This document shows positions 24,045 to 35,520 of a stretch of DNA of 64,000 bases, piece after piece. Under the pieces are notes generated by a model, which was not told where the DNA came from, searched no databases, and worked only from the letters and a program-made list of their open reading frames with translations. This stretch comes from Siphonodentalium dalli (Eukaryota; Mollusca; Scaphopoda; Gadilida; Siphonodentaliidae). A program made the translations under genes and the position numbers. Location: assembly GCA_032622095.1 (NCBI GenBank), contig CP136066.1, forward strand, positions 148,645,559 through 148,709,558, given 5' to 3'. Positions within the stretch are counted from its first letter, which is position 1, and each line of letters opens with the position of its first letter.

Positions 24045-24305
24045 CAACCAAACTAAAAGGAAATATATGCTTCTTCATCCCAAAAACAACGATGACAAAT
24101 GGAATTTTCCGAAAATATATACATAAACGACGTAGAACTCACTCGTGTTGGATTCAAAAGTGATGAAACGTCTTTAAACTTTCTCGGAATGAAAATAGAT
24201 GAAAACCTTACCTTTAAAGACCATAGTTACCTCGGTGATATGTTCCAAGGTGCAAGCGCCACGTGTGGTCGCTATATGTTCGATCAACGTCTCATACAAC
24301 ATAGC
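24045..24305 (+). pseudogene. Fragment of a CR1/L2-like reverse transcriptase
   Basis: After one frame shift near 24,106 this encodes KRKYMLLHPKNNDDKWNF and then IYINDVELTRVGF...SLNFLGMKIDENLTFKDH. The segment parallels MLIHTENNDNKWNFIKVYLN...KFLGIHIDENLTFKKH of the element at 52.6-56.1 kb, just downstream of the YADD motif. Only about 260 bp remain and the ends are ragged. It comes from the same or a sister family and carries no function. Confidence 0.75.
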
Positions 24306-24780
24306 TAGATTGGGGGAGTGTTCAGTTTTTGGACGCGTTCGAGTACTATGTTACAAATACCCTTTCTTGTTTTGTGGGCGTTGAAAGGAGACCATTGACT
24401 TAATCCATGAATAATTTAATGACGCGACTCAAACTGGTTGTCGTGACGACACTAATTTATCGAAAGTGGCGACAAATGAATGTTAAAATGATAGAGTGAC
24501 CATTGGCCACACGGAATAACACCGTGTTTGCCTTTGTGTGTGAACTAGTGTTTTCTACCATGAATAGGAAATGGTGTGGTGTCATCTAAAATGCAAACTT
24601 TTCGGGTGGATACCATTGGAAAAGTCCAAATAATTTTATGTTGAATCCTGTTAGGAGTCGGCAATAACCAGTTCAGCCTCAAGAAAATTGTTGCCCATTA
24701 ATTCGGTGAGGGGTGAAGGGGTTTGGAACATTCCGCCTTCTGCGGTGCCTAGCATAACATTATAAAGAGCGTGATTAATC
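24306..24780. other. Non-coding stretch
   Basis: No supported gene or repeat. The word TAAAGAGCGT occurs at 24,773-24,782. Confidence 0.4.
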
Positions 24781-25700
24781 TAGTCGTTGAGACTATATTT
24801 TGATGTGAACCTAGAACAAATTGTTGACAAGCTGATTTTTGTGTCATTTTGTCGGGCAGAATCTGTGGAATAATATATCCAAAATCCGCTTTGGGGAAAA
24901 ATTTCTACTGCTCTTTTGAAAAAGGGTCGTATTGATGGCTTTTTCTGTCAATTTTGCTGTTCCTTATTAACTGGTCCAGCCAATCTGATGGAAAGAAACA
25001 CCCAGTCGTGAACAAATTGTTATGCAATGTATGTTGGTGTGTTTGAATGTGACTATACCGATATAATTATATAACCAAACCCCCATGAATCCCAGGATTG
25101 GGTCTAAAGTCAGGAATATGTAAAAACAAATAATGGTGAAAATTGTGATTTACTGGTTGAGACTCGGATTTTAAGGTGAGCCTATATTAAATTGGTAACA
25201 GGTTGTTTTTGGTGTTATTTTGTCGGGCAGAATCTGGGGAACAATATTTCCAAATTTAGTTTGTTTCTATAAACCTTTGAAATAAGGTCCTATTTATGGC
25301 TGTTTTGTGTCAATTTCCAGTTCATTATTAGTCCAGTCAAACTGGTGGAAAGAAACGCCCAACCGTGAACAAATTCGCTATGCAATGATTTTTGGTGTTT
25401 TTGAGTGTGACTATACTCATATAATAACATATCCAAAATCACCATGAATTTCAGAACTGGAAAGTCGTCATTTTTGGGTCAAAAGACTGGAATATGTAAA
25501 AATAATGGTGAAAATTGGACTTCTGATAATAAACAAATGTGCCAACCATAAACGCTCAGTCGAGTACCCTGACTGCCAAATGTGACCAAATAATAACATC
25601 CAAAATTTCCGTGCGTTCATGAAGGGAAATTCGTTCATTTTGGATAAAAATGAAGAAAATATATACGAAAATGGTGAAACGTGCAGCCCCCAGACTGGGG
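24781..25700 (+). repeat. Degenerate ~365-bp tandem repeat
   Basis: Two degenerate units begin near 24,781 and 25,145. Both contain GTTGAGACT, TTTTGTCGGGCAGAATCTG, GGAAAGAAAC followed by CGTGAACAAATT, and AATAATGGTGAAAATTG. A third, more diverged part follows to about 25,700. The repeats are non-coding. Confidence 0.65.
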
Positions 25701-26395
25701 CCCCAGTATTAAATTGATCCATTTTTTTTCTTCGTAAGGATGTCTTGACGCTAACATGTGGCCATGTATGTACCAGGCAATATGGCGGCCATTTCTCGTA
25801 GTGTACTACCAATCACTTCAATGTCCTCTAAATGTATTAATGTGACAGAAACCTGGAACAAAACCGCATTATTATTGTTGCCATAGCATATGCCTACCAT
25901 TTTGTGAATCATTTGATTCTAAAACTATAAAATGGCGAACCGCAATCCCTTATAATAAGTCATATCCCGAGGATTTGACAATTCGGTGTCTAAAAAGTTT
26001 TCAAAATGACAGCGAAAATGGCAGTCGGAAATGAATTGTTTTTTGTTGATGTTTTTTACTAAATGTTACGATATCGAATAAATGTACAGCTAATATTTGA
26101 GTATAAAGTTTGAACACAGAATGTTTATTGCGGGTAATTATTTTACAAGCAATATATATAATTGTTGCATCGTTCCTGTTCTAGGTATGTCTTTTTTGAT
26201 GATTTTGTTTTCGAGACATAATCATTGATGAAATTTACATGGAGAAATCTTGATATTTACATGGAGAAATCTTGATTTTTTTTTCACTAAATATTGTAAA
26301 TTATCTTACACTTTTTTTTGTAAAAGATTAATTAAAATGGTAAATAAATCTAGATTGGTTTATCATTGATATTTCCCGATGTTTCAAACGTGATC
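25701..26395. other. Non-coding AT-rich stretch
   Basis: Contains ATATGGCGGCCATTTCTCGT near 25,783 and ATGACAGCGAAAATGGCAGT near 26,003, both relatives of the repeated ATGGC-word. A 23-bp duplication (TTTACATGGAGAAATCTTGA) lies at about 26,230-26,272. No gene seen. Confidence 0.4.
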
Positions 26396-27475
26396 AGAGC
26401 GTGTTCAAACGCGATCAGAGCGTGTTCAGATTCGAGAATATATTTTGGACTATAGGGAGGTGATAATTAATTACGTAACGCACACCGCGGGCTCCGCCAC
26501 CGCGGCGTGCCAAGCCCCGGCCGCCAGCGATGCCTCCGTGTTCAGCCATGTTCCTCCGTGTTCCCCCGTGTTCATCCGTGTTCATGTCGCGGTCACCTGT
26601 GTTATGGCCGTGGTCACCCGTGGTCATAGCGTGGATGTTCCGTATTCAAACGTGATCAAGGTTTGTTTAAAACTAAACGGACATTGATACCAGAACCATT
26701 CTTAATTGAAACTAAATTGAACATTTATCAAAGGTCCTGTCAAGATATTTTCGATCAGAAGATGTAAATCTATAAAATTCAATAAATATATATAGTCATA
26801 TGTTCCTGTCAAAATATTCGAGTTATTTAGTATTAAGTTAGCACCCTGCTTGAAATAATGCATGTGTATCGGTACAATTCCGACTCCCATATATAATTTA
26901 TTTTTCTGAGTAATCGCGCTATATTGGTATCTTTACTTTTTCTGGGCCAATTTTCACAATCGACGGGTTGAATTTCGATGAAATTTCCGTTAAATAAAAT
27001 GGTGCTGCTCATTTGCTAATTTGAGCAGAAATTTCGAGAATATATTTTGGACTAGGGAGGTGATTACGTAACTCACACCGCGAGCTCCGCCACCGCGGCG
27101 TGCCAAGCGATGGCCGCTAGCGATGGCTCCGTGTTCAGCCATGTTCCTCCGTGTTCATGTCGCGGTCACCTGTGTTATGGCCGTGGTCACCAGTGGTCAT
27201 AGCGTGGATGTTCCGTGTTCAAACGTGATCATTTGGCCGTGGTCACCCGTTCGTCGTACCGTGATCATAGCGTGGACGTTCCGTGTTCAAACGTGATCAG
27301 AGCGTGTTCAAACGTGATCAGAGCGTGTTCATAATCGGAACACGATTGAACACGTTTACCCAGACCGTGTTCTTAGCGAGTTCAGATTTTGAACACGGAA
27401 AAACCACGGAAAAATCGCGCGTGGTCTTCCGTGGACATGTAAAAAACCACGGGCCTTATACTGTACGGCCGTACA
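26396..27475 (+). repeat. CpG-rich island of CGTGTTC / CGTGATCA words with duplicated core
   Basis: A segment at about 26,432-26,660 recurs at about 27,033-27,225. The shared order is GAATATATTTTGGACTA, GGGAGGTGAT, CTCCGCCACCGCGGCGTGCC, CCTCCGTGTTC repeats, GTCGCGGTCACCTGTGTTAT, then AGCGTGGATGTTCCGT. Flanking both are many copies of CGTGTTCA, CGTGATCA and CGTGGTCA. GC content is far above the surroundings. Frames across it are repeat-driven, so it is treated as a repeat; a regulatory role cannot be judged. Confidence 0.7.
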
Positions 27476-27912
27476 CAATGCAATCTCTATGTATGCAAGT
27501 TAAGGGATGATGTGGTCGCCCACTAACCATATTGGTAATTGCAATAACAGAGATCATGCCCGACTTTTACGTTGTGCAGTCCCAAACTGTGTTTTTTGTC
27601 AAATGTATCAGGAGTGACTTACTTCTTTGGAGTGTTCGAAACGTTGGACCTAATATGACAATATGACAAAACAGAAAAACCAAAAAAACAAACCAAAATA
27701 GTGAATGTTGGAATTTATAAAATAATAATAATAACATGAACGAAAACGCTATAATCGTAGTTTATTGTACACAAGGTAGTGAAACAAAATAGTTAGATTC
27801 TATAATTTAGCGATTTTACATGCAGCTCCCCAAATTATGCCAAGCGCACCAAACATATATGCACGGTTAGGCTAGCTAATAATCACGGACAGTTCAGACC
27901 GCAAATACCCAC
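27476..27912. other. Spacer downstream of the lectin exon
   Basis: No feature supported. On the minus strand this would be intron sequence 3' of the C-type-lectin exon. Confidence 0.35.
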
Positions 27913-28080
27913 CTGCGTATACCACAATGCTCCTCAACCAATCATAAATTTCTTGGTTCCTGACCTCGAACATGTGTCCTCGCTCACATTCACACATGGT
28001 CTTGCTCTGGCGCCATGTTTGTTTGTTATCTATGATCCCAATTCTGTACCACAGAGCGAAGTGGCTGTTGTATGTGTAGT
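27913..28080 (-). CDS. Internal exon of a C-type-lectin-like protein
   Basis: This 168-bp minus-strand segment lies between a good acceptor (CAATTTTACAG, ending at 28,081) and a donor GTGGGT starting at 27,912. It encodes SHFALWYRIGIIDNKQTWRQ...MCECERGHMFEVRNQEIYDWL. The pattern W..S...C...GH.FEVRN.EI.DWL matches the first half of C-type-lectin domains, which bind sugars or other ligands outside the cell. Both splice phases are equal (phase 1), so the exon could be shuffled without breaking frame. Neighbouring exons carrying the WND or calcium-site residues were not found. The family call is motif-based. Confidence 0.55.
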
Positions 28081-28640
28081 CTGTAAAATTGGCACAACAT
28101 GAACATAACCCCAAACATTTGAAGATATATTCAAATATTAAATAGTTGAAGCCATATTTAAATGCTGTGAGATGTCTCTAAATCAACATTTGCAGATATC
28201 TTTAAATATTTGGAAATACCTTCAACTAATATGGAGAGAGTTGAATATGTCGGGATATCTCCAAATAAAACTGTAAACCAATTGGTTTTCACTGAATAGC
28301 CATTAATGATAACCAAAACCGGTATCCGTCACTCTACAAACAGGACAGGGGCGTCATGTGTGCTTTGGAAGGAAGACCGACCAATGGAACTGACGAACAT
28401 GGAAGTTTTTCTTCAACTGGATGCATGATTGACAAGTGTTGTTCCCAAAACATAACGGAGCTTTCCACAGAGGCCACACCCACAGCGGTAGCCCCGCCCA
28501 CTGGTAACAATACTTTATCCACATAAATAGTGTCTGTTACCTGAGATCGACTTCCGAAGTGAACACATCAGCACTTGCCCTTATGTTAACTAGCTGAAAC
28601 AGACTCATGTATATGATTCGCGCAAATTTGATATTTTAAC
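28081..28640. other. Spacer, no gene seen
   Basis: Contains degenerate repeats of ATATTTGAAGATAT / CATTTGCAGATAT between 28,115 and 28,260. A minus-strand 62-codon frame at 28,334-28,522 has no recognisable domain. Confidence 0.4.
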
Positions 28641-28960
28641 CAGTTTGATTTAAAAACATTTATTTAAATTAAATATTTTATTTTTTTTAGATTGAACTTT
28701 TATCTGCTGTTGAACAAAAAACAAAATTATTTGTTTTTTAAATTAAAATGTTTTTTTAAATTGAAATTTTTTTTAAATTTTTTTATTTTAGATTTTTAGA
28801 TTGCATCTTTAAAAAAAATATTATTTAATTAAATTTAATTTTAAAATTACTTTTTAGATTTTTAGATTGAAACTTCTTGCTAACAAATTTAAAATTTTGA
28901 AAATCAAATTTGAAAAAAAATTATTGTTTAAAAATTTTATTTAAAATTTAAGGCCGTTAT
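28641..28960. repeat. A/T low-complexity tract
   Basis: Over 300 bp composed almost only of A and T in TTTTAAATT-type words, with a few interruptions such as GATTGAAC and GATTTTTAGATTG. Confidence 0.85.
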
Positions 28961-28967
28961 AACATCT

Positions 28968-29090
28968 GCAGGGGTACCCCAGAGGCACCGCACCAAATTT
29001 GGTTAAAATCGATCAAGGTCTCGGGAAGAAAAATTGCAAACAGGCCTGAACAGACAGACAGATCACTGAACTCTAGTATATCTAAACCAG
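28968..29090 (+). repeat. Degenerate copy of the ACAGACAGA-tailed dispersed repeat
   Basis: CACCAAATTTGGTTAAAATC, GAGTTTCGGG-like spacer sequence and GAACAGACAGACAGATC occur in the same order as in the repeat at 3752-3967. The copy ends near AGTATATCT. Confidence 0.45.
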
Positions 29091-30070
29091 AGAACATACA
29101 TTCGTTTTGCCATTAAATGTGAAAATTATGACAAGTGTCATGCTAAATGAAAAACATTGTTATAATCACGGATAAATTTATAACATCATGCCGCAAATAT
29201 AAATCTCAGTATATTATGATTTGGCAACAAACAAGTTGTTTAAATATAGCCAATTTAATACTGAATGTATGCATGGATATCAAAATTAGGGTGAAGAAAG
29301 ATGGCAGAAGAATTTTCACCGCAGCCATTGGCCGGCTCAGGCGCTGATTGGTCGAAAATATCTGCTAATAATTATTTGATTGACAGCTGTGGAAAGGTCC
29401 ATTGTTTCTCGCAAGGAATTTATGAATATTGTGGAAACATGTTAGTGAAAATTCGACAATTTTGAACAAACCGGGGTTTAAACTATAACCGGTAACTCCT
29501 TTTTAGATTAAGGTTATGAGTTATAACCGAACAGTTTGAAGACAATTTTATTAGAGCACGCCCTGCGCTTTATAGAATTTGCCTTAAAAATGTTCATTAT
29601 AACTGTAAGGAGGAAAAAGATAGGTTGCCAAATACACGAAATATTGATAAAGCAACTGCTATGCTATGAAAAATACTTTCCATGCATGATCACAGCCAAT
29701 TTCCAGCTGTTTTCCATGTTTCTCACAGAAGTTAAACAAACGCTCTTTATTTATATAATATCAAGCACAGAGTAACACGCAACAAGCTGTGCCATACCGT
29801 GCAAATAGCTTCTTTTGGGGACCCAAACATCGTTTCAAATGTTTATTTTTGTATTACTTTAATGCGTCTTTATGGGGCATATAATATTCGTATAGAAAGG
29901 TAGTATTTACTAATCTTGCAATTATAAAATAAAAAAAGAAGTTATTTAAATTGCCCACCGGTCCCACATTTATTGGACTCTTTAGTAGAAACATGCATTC
30001 ACATTAGCTTAGGGGTTGTCCGGATAACTTGAGCAATATTCAACATAATGTGATATGTTGTGTGTGATTC
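29091..30070. other. Stretch without a supported gene
   Basis: AT-rich. A 79-codon plus-strand frame (29,536-29,775) has no recognisable domain. ACGCTCTTTA occurs at 29,740-29,749. Confidence 0.4.
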
Positions 30071-30075
30071 ACATC

Positions 30076-31010
30076 TTAGTCGGATTCCTTATGTCGCAAA
30101 AAATGGTCGCGCGTTTTCGGAATGTTAAAAGCGATATGAGAACAGGTTCTATACCACCAGTGTGTCTATTTTCAGAATCTACCTGTTTCCAGCTTGATAT
30201 TTTAGTGGAAACAGGTTTGTGTGGGGCTTTTGTTTGTGTACCCCTCTAGTTTTCCCCCGTCCACCTGGTAATAAAAACATGCTATTACGCATAGCAAGTT
30301 CGGTAAGTGGCTTTCTTTGTTCTTGGAAATCGAAAAACATGGGGAGATCTTGCCACAAATTACTTAATTACATATCTTAATGTGGAATTTTATCAAAAGT
30401 CATCAGACGAATTGCATTTATGACTGCATTTTCAATTTTCTTTCCCAAATATTAAGGTATTGTATATTCTTAAAATGAGCTATATCACATATGGACGAAC
30501 ATGAACAATCTACAAGGATATCTTGATCATATGCCACAAACAAAACTTCGATACATCGATTTTTGGTAAAGATATCGCAGAAAAGCTACCCCTACCCCCA
30601 CCCTCCCTGATTTCACAAGTCAGATTCCTTTGGTCGTAAACAACGGTCGCGCCATTTCGGATTGTCTAAGACGACATACGAACGGTTTATTTATCAATAT
30701 CGTGTCTACTTTCAGAGTTTACCTGTGTCCAGTTGAAATTTTATTGGGAAAAAAAAGTTTTTGGACTGTTTTAAGAATTTAAAGAGCGTTTACTTATACA
30801 AATATTAATCCTCATAACTAACCTTCTGGTGGACTGTGCGTGTTGAAATTAACAAAATTATCAGATATGGCGGTCTACTTTCAGAGTCTACTTGTTCCAG
30901 TCTGACATTTTAGTGGAAACAAATTGTTTGGACGGTTTTAAAAATTTAAAGAGCGTTTCCTGATTATACATATATTAACTAACACGATTAGCCTTTTCAT
31001 GAATTGTGCA
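30076..31010 (+). repeat. Degenerate direct repeats
   Basis: Three degenerate segments, about 30,076-30,235, 30,620-30,830 and 30,835-31,010. They share a GTCGCGC(G/C)NTTTCGGA block in the first two. All three have TCTAYTTTCAGARTYTACYTG, TTTTAGTGGAAACA and, in the last two, TTTAAAGAGCGTTT. They are non-coding. Confidence 0.55.
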
Positions 31011-31517
31011 AGTTGAAATTGTGCACATATGTCAAGTATGACTCTGAAATGTATTTTTGAGAATGGTGTCGTCAGATAAGTCTCCGCTGGTACAGTACCA
31101 CAGCTGCGAACACAACTAACGTTGGATCCTATAGAGAGTTTAATAATTTACTCAAACGTTCACAGTGGTGGAACTTAATGGCTATCATATATGCATCGCT
31201 CTTACGTGTAATCTATCGTAACTACATGTGATTTTACAAAATTAACATGCAATATAGTCAGATACAATAGTTGAAAAAATGTGGTTCACATCAATCACAT
31301 ACATCACAATCACGTGCTTCAGTGATAATGTCCACTATTATACAAATGCAATGTTTATCAAGACTAAAGTTTCAGGATGCCGTTGTAAAATTGATTGATG
31401 GTGTTTTTTCATCAATTGACAAAATTAATGTTTATTGCCAGGACGAAGTACCGCATAATACGGAGTTGTGTGCTAACAAATATGGGAGTCATATTTATGT
31501 AAGTGTCAGTCAAAACT
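31011..31517. other. Stretch with a doubtful exon-like frame
   Basis: A plus-strand frame ending near 31,496 is followed by ATGTAAGTGTC, a good donor-like sequence. No acceptor or protein family could be assigned. The neighbouring mobile element starts 20 bp further on. Coding status is undecided. Confidence 0.3.
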
Positions 31518-32707
31518 TTTAGGACATGGGAATATTTTTTAATTGCGTGGCCATGAAATACTAATTCGTGGCCACGAAATAACTAATTCGTGGCCACGAA
31601 ATAACTAATTCGTGGTCACGAAATAAATAATTCGTGGCCACTAAATAACTAATTGTGATATACGATCGTCAGTCACTGTTGTAATGGAAGCGGATAGAGA
31701 TGTTCTGGTTGCAGTTGTCCACCATCTTGGCATGAGCCACGGCGATTTGAGATAAAGTGTTGCATGGTGGCCCGTAAAACAAATTAAGTAATCACCCCTT
31801 TCACCAACCCGATCCAAAGTTGCCGCCGTCCTGTGGGTGGGTTACATGGGCACCCACGACATTCAGTATATCTTGGGGCCACCCTACAGCACCAATTATA
31901 CCACATCAAACGGTTAAGGGGTCGAGAAATTGTATAGGTGTCATATTTGAACCCATCTGGGGTGGCCATTATGGATCAGGGATGGTGAAAGCGGGTGAAC
32001 ATTTAGTTTGTCTCAGGGGTCACCCTACACCACACTGTATTCGACCTAAAATGGGGGGGGGGGGTTGCATGGTACCATATATGGACCCCTCTGATCAGTT
32101 ATCATTTTCGCTCGAGTGGGCTGAGGGTGTGAAAATTTAGCTTTCTTTGTGAACCACGGTACAACACTCTTTATTTGATCTATATCGGTGAAGTGACCGA
32201 GAAATAATGTGTACCCCATTTGACCCCTTCTGAGCAGCGACCATTTTGGATCGGGTATGGTTGAAAGGGGTGAATATTTATAAGCTTGTTTTGGGCCCAC
32301 CCTAGAAAACCCCTTATTTTACTTAAATCGGCCAATATGCCGAGAGAAATGGCATTCCCATTCGATCCCTTGTGGTAAAAACTAATGAATAGACAGTTTG
32401 TCTTGGAGCCACCTGACCCGTGTTTCCCCGTTCTCTCTGGGGTAGTTTATATATGATGTCCATACCCCCATAGAGCCCGGGTCCCACGCCATAATGGGGT
32501 TATAGTAGCTACTCTGCGATCGTACGCATTGTTTCTAAAACATCGTCAATTCAGTGTAACCATACCGTAAAGGTATCTGGATATATATGCAAAGGTTAAT
32601 CAGTTATTTCTTGGCCACGAATTAGTATTTTGTGACCACCAAATTAGTTATTTCGTGGCCACGAATTAGTATTTCGTGAAATAAAAAACAAATTCTCATG
32701 TCCTAAA
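31518..32707. mobile_element. Non-autonomous terminal-inverted-repeat element
   Basis: The ends are TTTAGGACATG (31,518-31,528) and CATGTCCTAAA (32,697-32,707), and imperfect pairing continues inward. The subterminal regions hold repeated palindromes TTCGTGGCCACGAA at 31,565, 31,587 and (one mismatch) 31,609 on the left and 32,652 on the right, with degenerate copies between. The ~900-bp interior is a degenerate repeat of segments resembling CCCATNTGGG...GGATCNGGNATGGTGAAAG...GGGTGAAYATTTA. It encodes no transposase. The palindromes are plausible transposase-binding sites, but that is inference. Confidence 0.8.
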
Positions 32708-33457
32708 CCAGCACCGTAGCTTATGGAACATTCTGTTTTAGTATTAAATTTGGAGAAACCCGACCAGCATCAACGTAACAACTACAACAACTCATCTATA
32801 TGCCAATGATATGTTTAGCCAAATAGATGTGGATAGGGTGGTATTGTTTAAAAATTTTAAACAATGTTATCATGTCCATGTTTATTGCTAAATATTGCTG
32901 GGCTTATATAGATGGTTGTTCTATAATTCCTGGTCGGGTTTATCCAAATTGGGAGTTTAAATTATGTTCATTAGAGTATAAAGAAAACACTTTCTCCGTC
33001 CACTCGATACCTCTCCCGGGATACATGTTTCACATACTAAATTAACATCTTTGTCAACATAACAAATCTCTCCCTCAAATACTTTCCCACAAGAATAAAA
33101 ATAAATTGTCAGTATAAATAGGCAAGACATCTCTGGACACTTTCTAAGAGATAATTTATTTATAAGAAGATATATATGTGCATTATGTGCTTGGTCTTAT
33201 ATATAGTACATCACAGTAAGATACAAGTGACACAGTGCGGGGGGACAATACTGTGTCGAAGAACATAGTTAAGGGGACCCTTCCATCATCCTTCATAATG
33301 TATAATGACTCCTTCTGTTGTGACAAACCATCGACTTAGGCTTAATGGATCGTTCTCCCCCAATAATATACTTGGCTTTGAACCGGCCATGGTATTTTCC
33401 CGTAAATGAGATGTGTCTATAGTCAGATGTTATTGGTTATGTTCAAATGGTGACACA
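32708..33457. other. Spacer with undecided coding potential
   Basis: A 72-codon plus-strand frame (32,827-33,045) encodes AKYCWAYIDGC...PNWEFKLCSLEY. It looks less random than its neighbours but matches no family I know and has no clear splice sites. Confidence 0.3.
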
Positions 33458-33669
33458 GATATGAAACTGTACACGTTTGTGCCCCATGGGCCATTGATCA
33501 TTATAAGATCGAGAAACTTAGTCTAGGAAATTACCAAGAATTCACTGGAAATTGCAATTATAGCTTATATGGTCGTAATTCAACGTTTGCGTTTCCGATA
33601 CAGTTAATACCCAAATGTGAAATTTTAGATATACCTGGTCGTCAAAGTGAACCAGATATCTTATTTAAG
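33458..33669 (+). CDS. Possible exon of an unknown protein
   Basis: Between GACACAG (weak acceptor) and AAG|GTTAGC (weak donor) an open frame reads VHVCAPWAIDHYKIEKLSLG, then NYQEFTGNCNYSLYGRN and FPIQLIPKCEI. The evenly spaced cysteines suggest an extracellular module, but I do not recognise it. The GGCCATTGATCATTATAAGA core of this exon recurs in altered form at 50,805-50,824 on the other side of the giant palindromic element. A local exon duplication may therefore have preceded the insertion. Coding status is tentative. Confidence 0.3.
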
Positions 33670-33782
33670 GTTAGCAACGGTTGCTAATCAAATACCACAA
33701 TTGTGTACTAATCATTTATTGGTATTGCCTTAATTTAGTCAGTGTCTAATCACATGGTGCTGGCTTTGTTCAAAGTTGGGCA

Positions 33783-33788
33783 CATGCA
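33783..33788. repeat. Left target-site duplication CATGCA
   Basis: CATGCA directly abuts the first base of the giant palindromic element. The same hexamer follows its last base at 50,763-50,768. Confidence 0.8.
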
Positions 33789-34029
33789 AGTAGTAACCGG
33801 GGCGCTATTAGGTCAATTCTATCGATTTTTGCCCCCTTTGTTTCATCCTATTGAGGGCCAATGGTAGGGGTTTATTAGGGGTCCTTATTGTATTAGAGCC
33901 CCTCCATTTCCTTCTCACTTATATGATAGGTAGAATGAATTAATGAAGCCCCTCCTTTTCGTTCTTAATTATTTGATAGGTTTTAATTAAAGTCGCTTTA
34001 ATTATATGATAGGGTGTTGAAACTCCTCC

Positions 34030-34400
34030 TTATTGGATCCAACAATGGGCACCATGATTGTCAGCAAGCCTAGTGCACCTGTTTGGACCTTTTGAGAACA
34101 ATGGAATCGTGCAGGTGTTTGGACATTTTGAAAACAATGGAATAGTGCACCTGGTTAGACCACGTGCCGACGCCTTTTTAATAATCCCGCCACAATTTTT
34201 TAGCGTCACCATGCTTCTCGTGCACCGTTTGAAAACAAAGGAATAGTGCACCTGGTTAGACCGCGCGTTTTCGAAAACGTGCCCAAACCTGACTAATTTA
34301 TTCATCCCTACCACACGTTCCCCGAACAATGGAATCTTGCACCTGCAGAGTCACCTGGTTAGACCACGTGCCGACGCCTTGTTAATAATCCCGCCACAAT
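34030..34400. repeat. E-box-rich repeats in left arm
   Basis: Repeats of GTGCACCTGGTTAGACCACG followed by TGCCGACGCCTTNTTAATAA and CGCCACAATTTTT occur at about 34,145-34,200 and 34,350-34,405. Partial copies with GGAATCGTGCACCTG-like words lie between. Each carries CACCTG and CACGTG hexamers, the E-box type. Apparent minus-strand frames of 99 and 98 codons across this block are repeat-driven. The mirror block is at 50,150-50,520. Confidence 0.6.
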
Positions 34401-34769
34401 TTTTCCCTCGTGTATCTGAGGCGCGCGAATCGTAAACATTAGTTTGTCCACGCAGTGTGGATTGTGAGTCAAGGCCCTCACCACTGTATTCGAAAGCAAC
34501 CACTAATAAATATGGTGGCCATTGTTGGGTCGAATATGGAGCATTCGTTGTCAATATAGCTCTGATGTGGTAAAAATAAAGAGAATGTGTCTCACTTCGG
34601 TGTGAAAAATAAAAAGAAAACGAGAGCTTTCCGTTGAATGGCAACAAGCCATATTGCCGACTGAAAAGTTACCCATAATTCTCCTGTGGTTAAGTCGATT
34701 ATTTAGGGCAATACTGTACATCCATTGTGTCAAAATCCTATTGACCTCCATGTATAATCTATCCAGTTT

Positions 34770-35172
34770 ACAGAGTGTGAAATATATACTAAAATGCACT
34801 TAAAACTTTTCTCAAATACATCATTTCTAAAACGTCTATTAGAGGTTTATGAAACGTCCATTTCCACCAATAAACCGGATGCCAAATCACGTTTTTGCAG
34901 AGTGCGAAATATATACTAAAATGCACTTAAAACTTTTCTGAAATACATCATTTCTAAAACGTCTATTAGAGGTTTATGAAACGTCCATTTCCACCAATGA
35001 ACCGGATGCCAAATCACGTTTTTACAGAGTGCGAAATATATACTAAAATGCACTTAAAACTTTTCTCAAATACGTCATTTCTAAAACGTCTATTAGAGGT
35101 TTATGAAACGTCCATTTCCACCAATGAACCGGATGCCAAATCACGTTTTTGCAGAGTGCGAAATATATTGTG
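34770..35172 (+). repeat. 127-bp tandem repeat in left arm
   Basis: Three units with a period of exactly 127 bp, judged by TATATACTAAAATGCACTT at 34,783, 34,910 and 35,037. Each contains AAACGTCTATTAGAGGTTTA and ACGTCCATTTCCACCAAT. The mirror array lies at about 49,379-49,781. Confidence 0.85.
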
Positions 35173-35399
35173 AGTCAATGCCCCCACAAAAAATTAGCTG
35201 TATACAATACTATTACATTGGATTTTGGCCCACTACAAATATAACTTTGTCTAGCCCTTTTGTCCTACGATGGGCCCATTTTATGGCCTTATTCGGGGGT
35301 CTTATGTATATCTATTTCTCAGGCCCTGAAAAAGAGGATTACCAACAAGGGCCATTTTTATGGAGTTTAGTAATCATATTTTAGTAAACTTTCGTACCC

Positions 35400-35520
35400 G
35401 TAATCGCTGGTTGAATGCTAGCTACATTTGCTGGTTGACCATTAGCTGCGTTCGATGGTTGAATATTAGCAGTTTTGTCTGGTTGAATGTTAGCTGCGTT
35501 TTCTGGTTGAATGTTCCCCC
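35400..35520 (+). repeat. ~27-30-bp tandem repeat in left arm
   Basis: Four to five degenerate units of CTGGTTGAATGTTAGCTGCG follow the 127-bp array. They give a repetitive W-L-N-x-S peptide if translated. The mirror lies at about 49,031-49,151. Confidence 0.6.

Noticed and set aside
26415-26687. 70- and 80-codon frames in the GC-rich island
   Set aside because: They are translations of CGTGTTC-type repeats on opposite strands.
31784-32300. Tryptophan- and proline-rich frames of 61-106 codons
   Set aside because: They lie inside the repeat-built interior of the TIR element, on both strands, with no transposase motif.
34030-34647. 98- and 99-codon minus-strand genes in the left arm and their mirrors
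   Set aside because: They contain the same repeated CGGIIxKASARGLTR peptide encoded by the E-box-rich repeat block, with no independent support.
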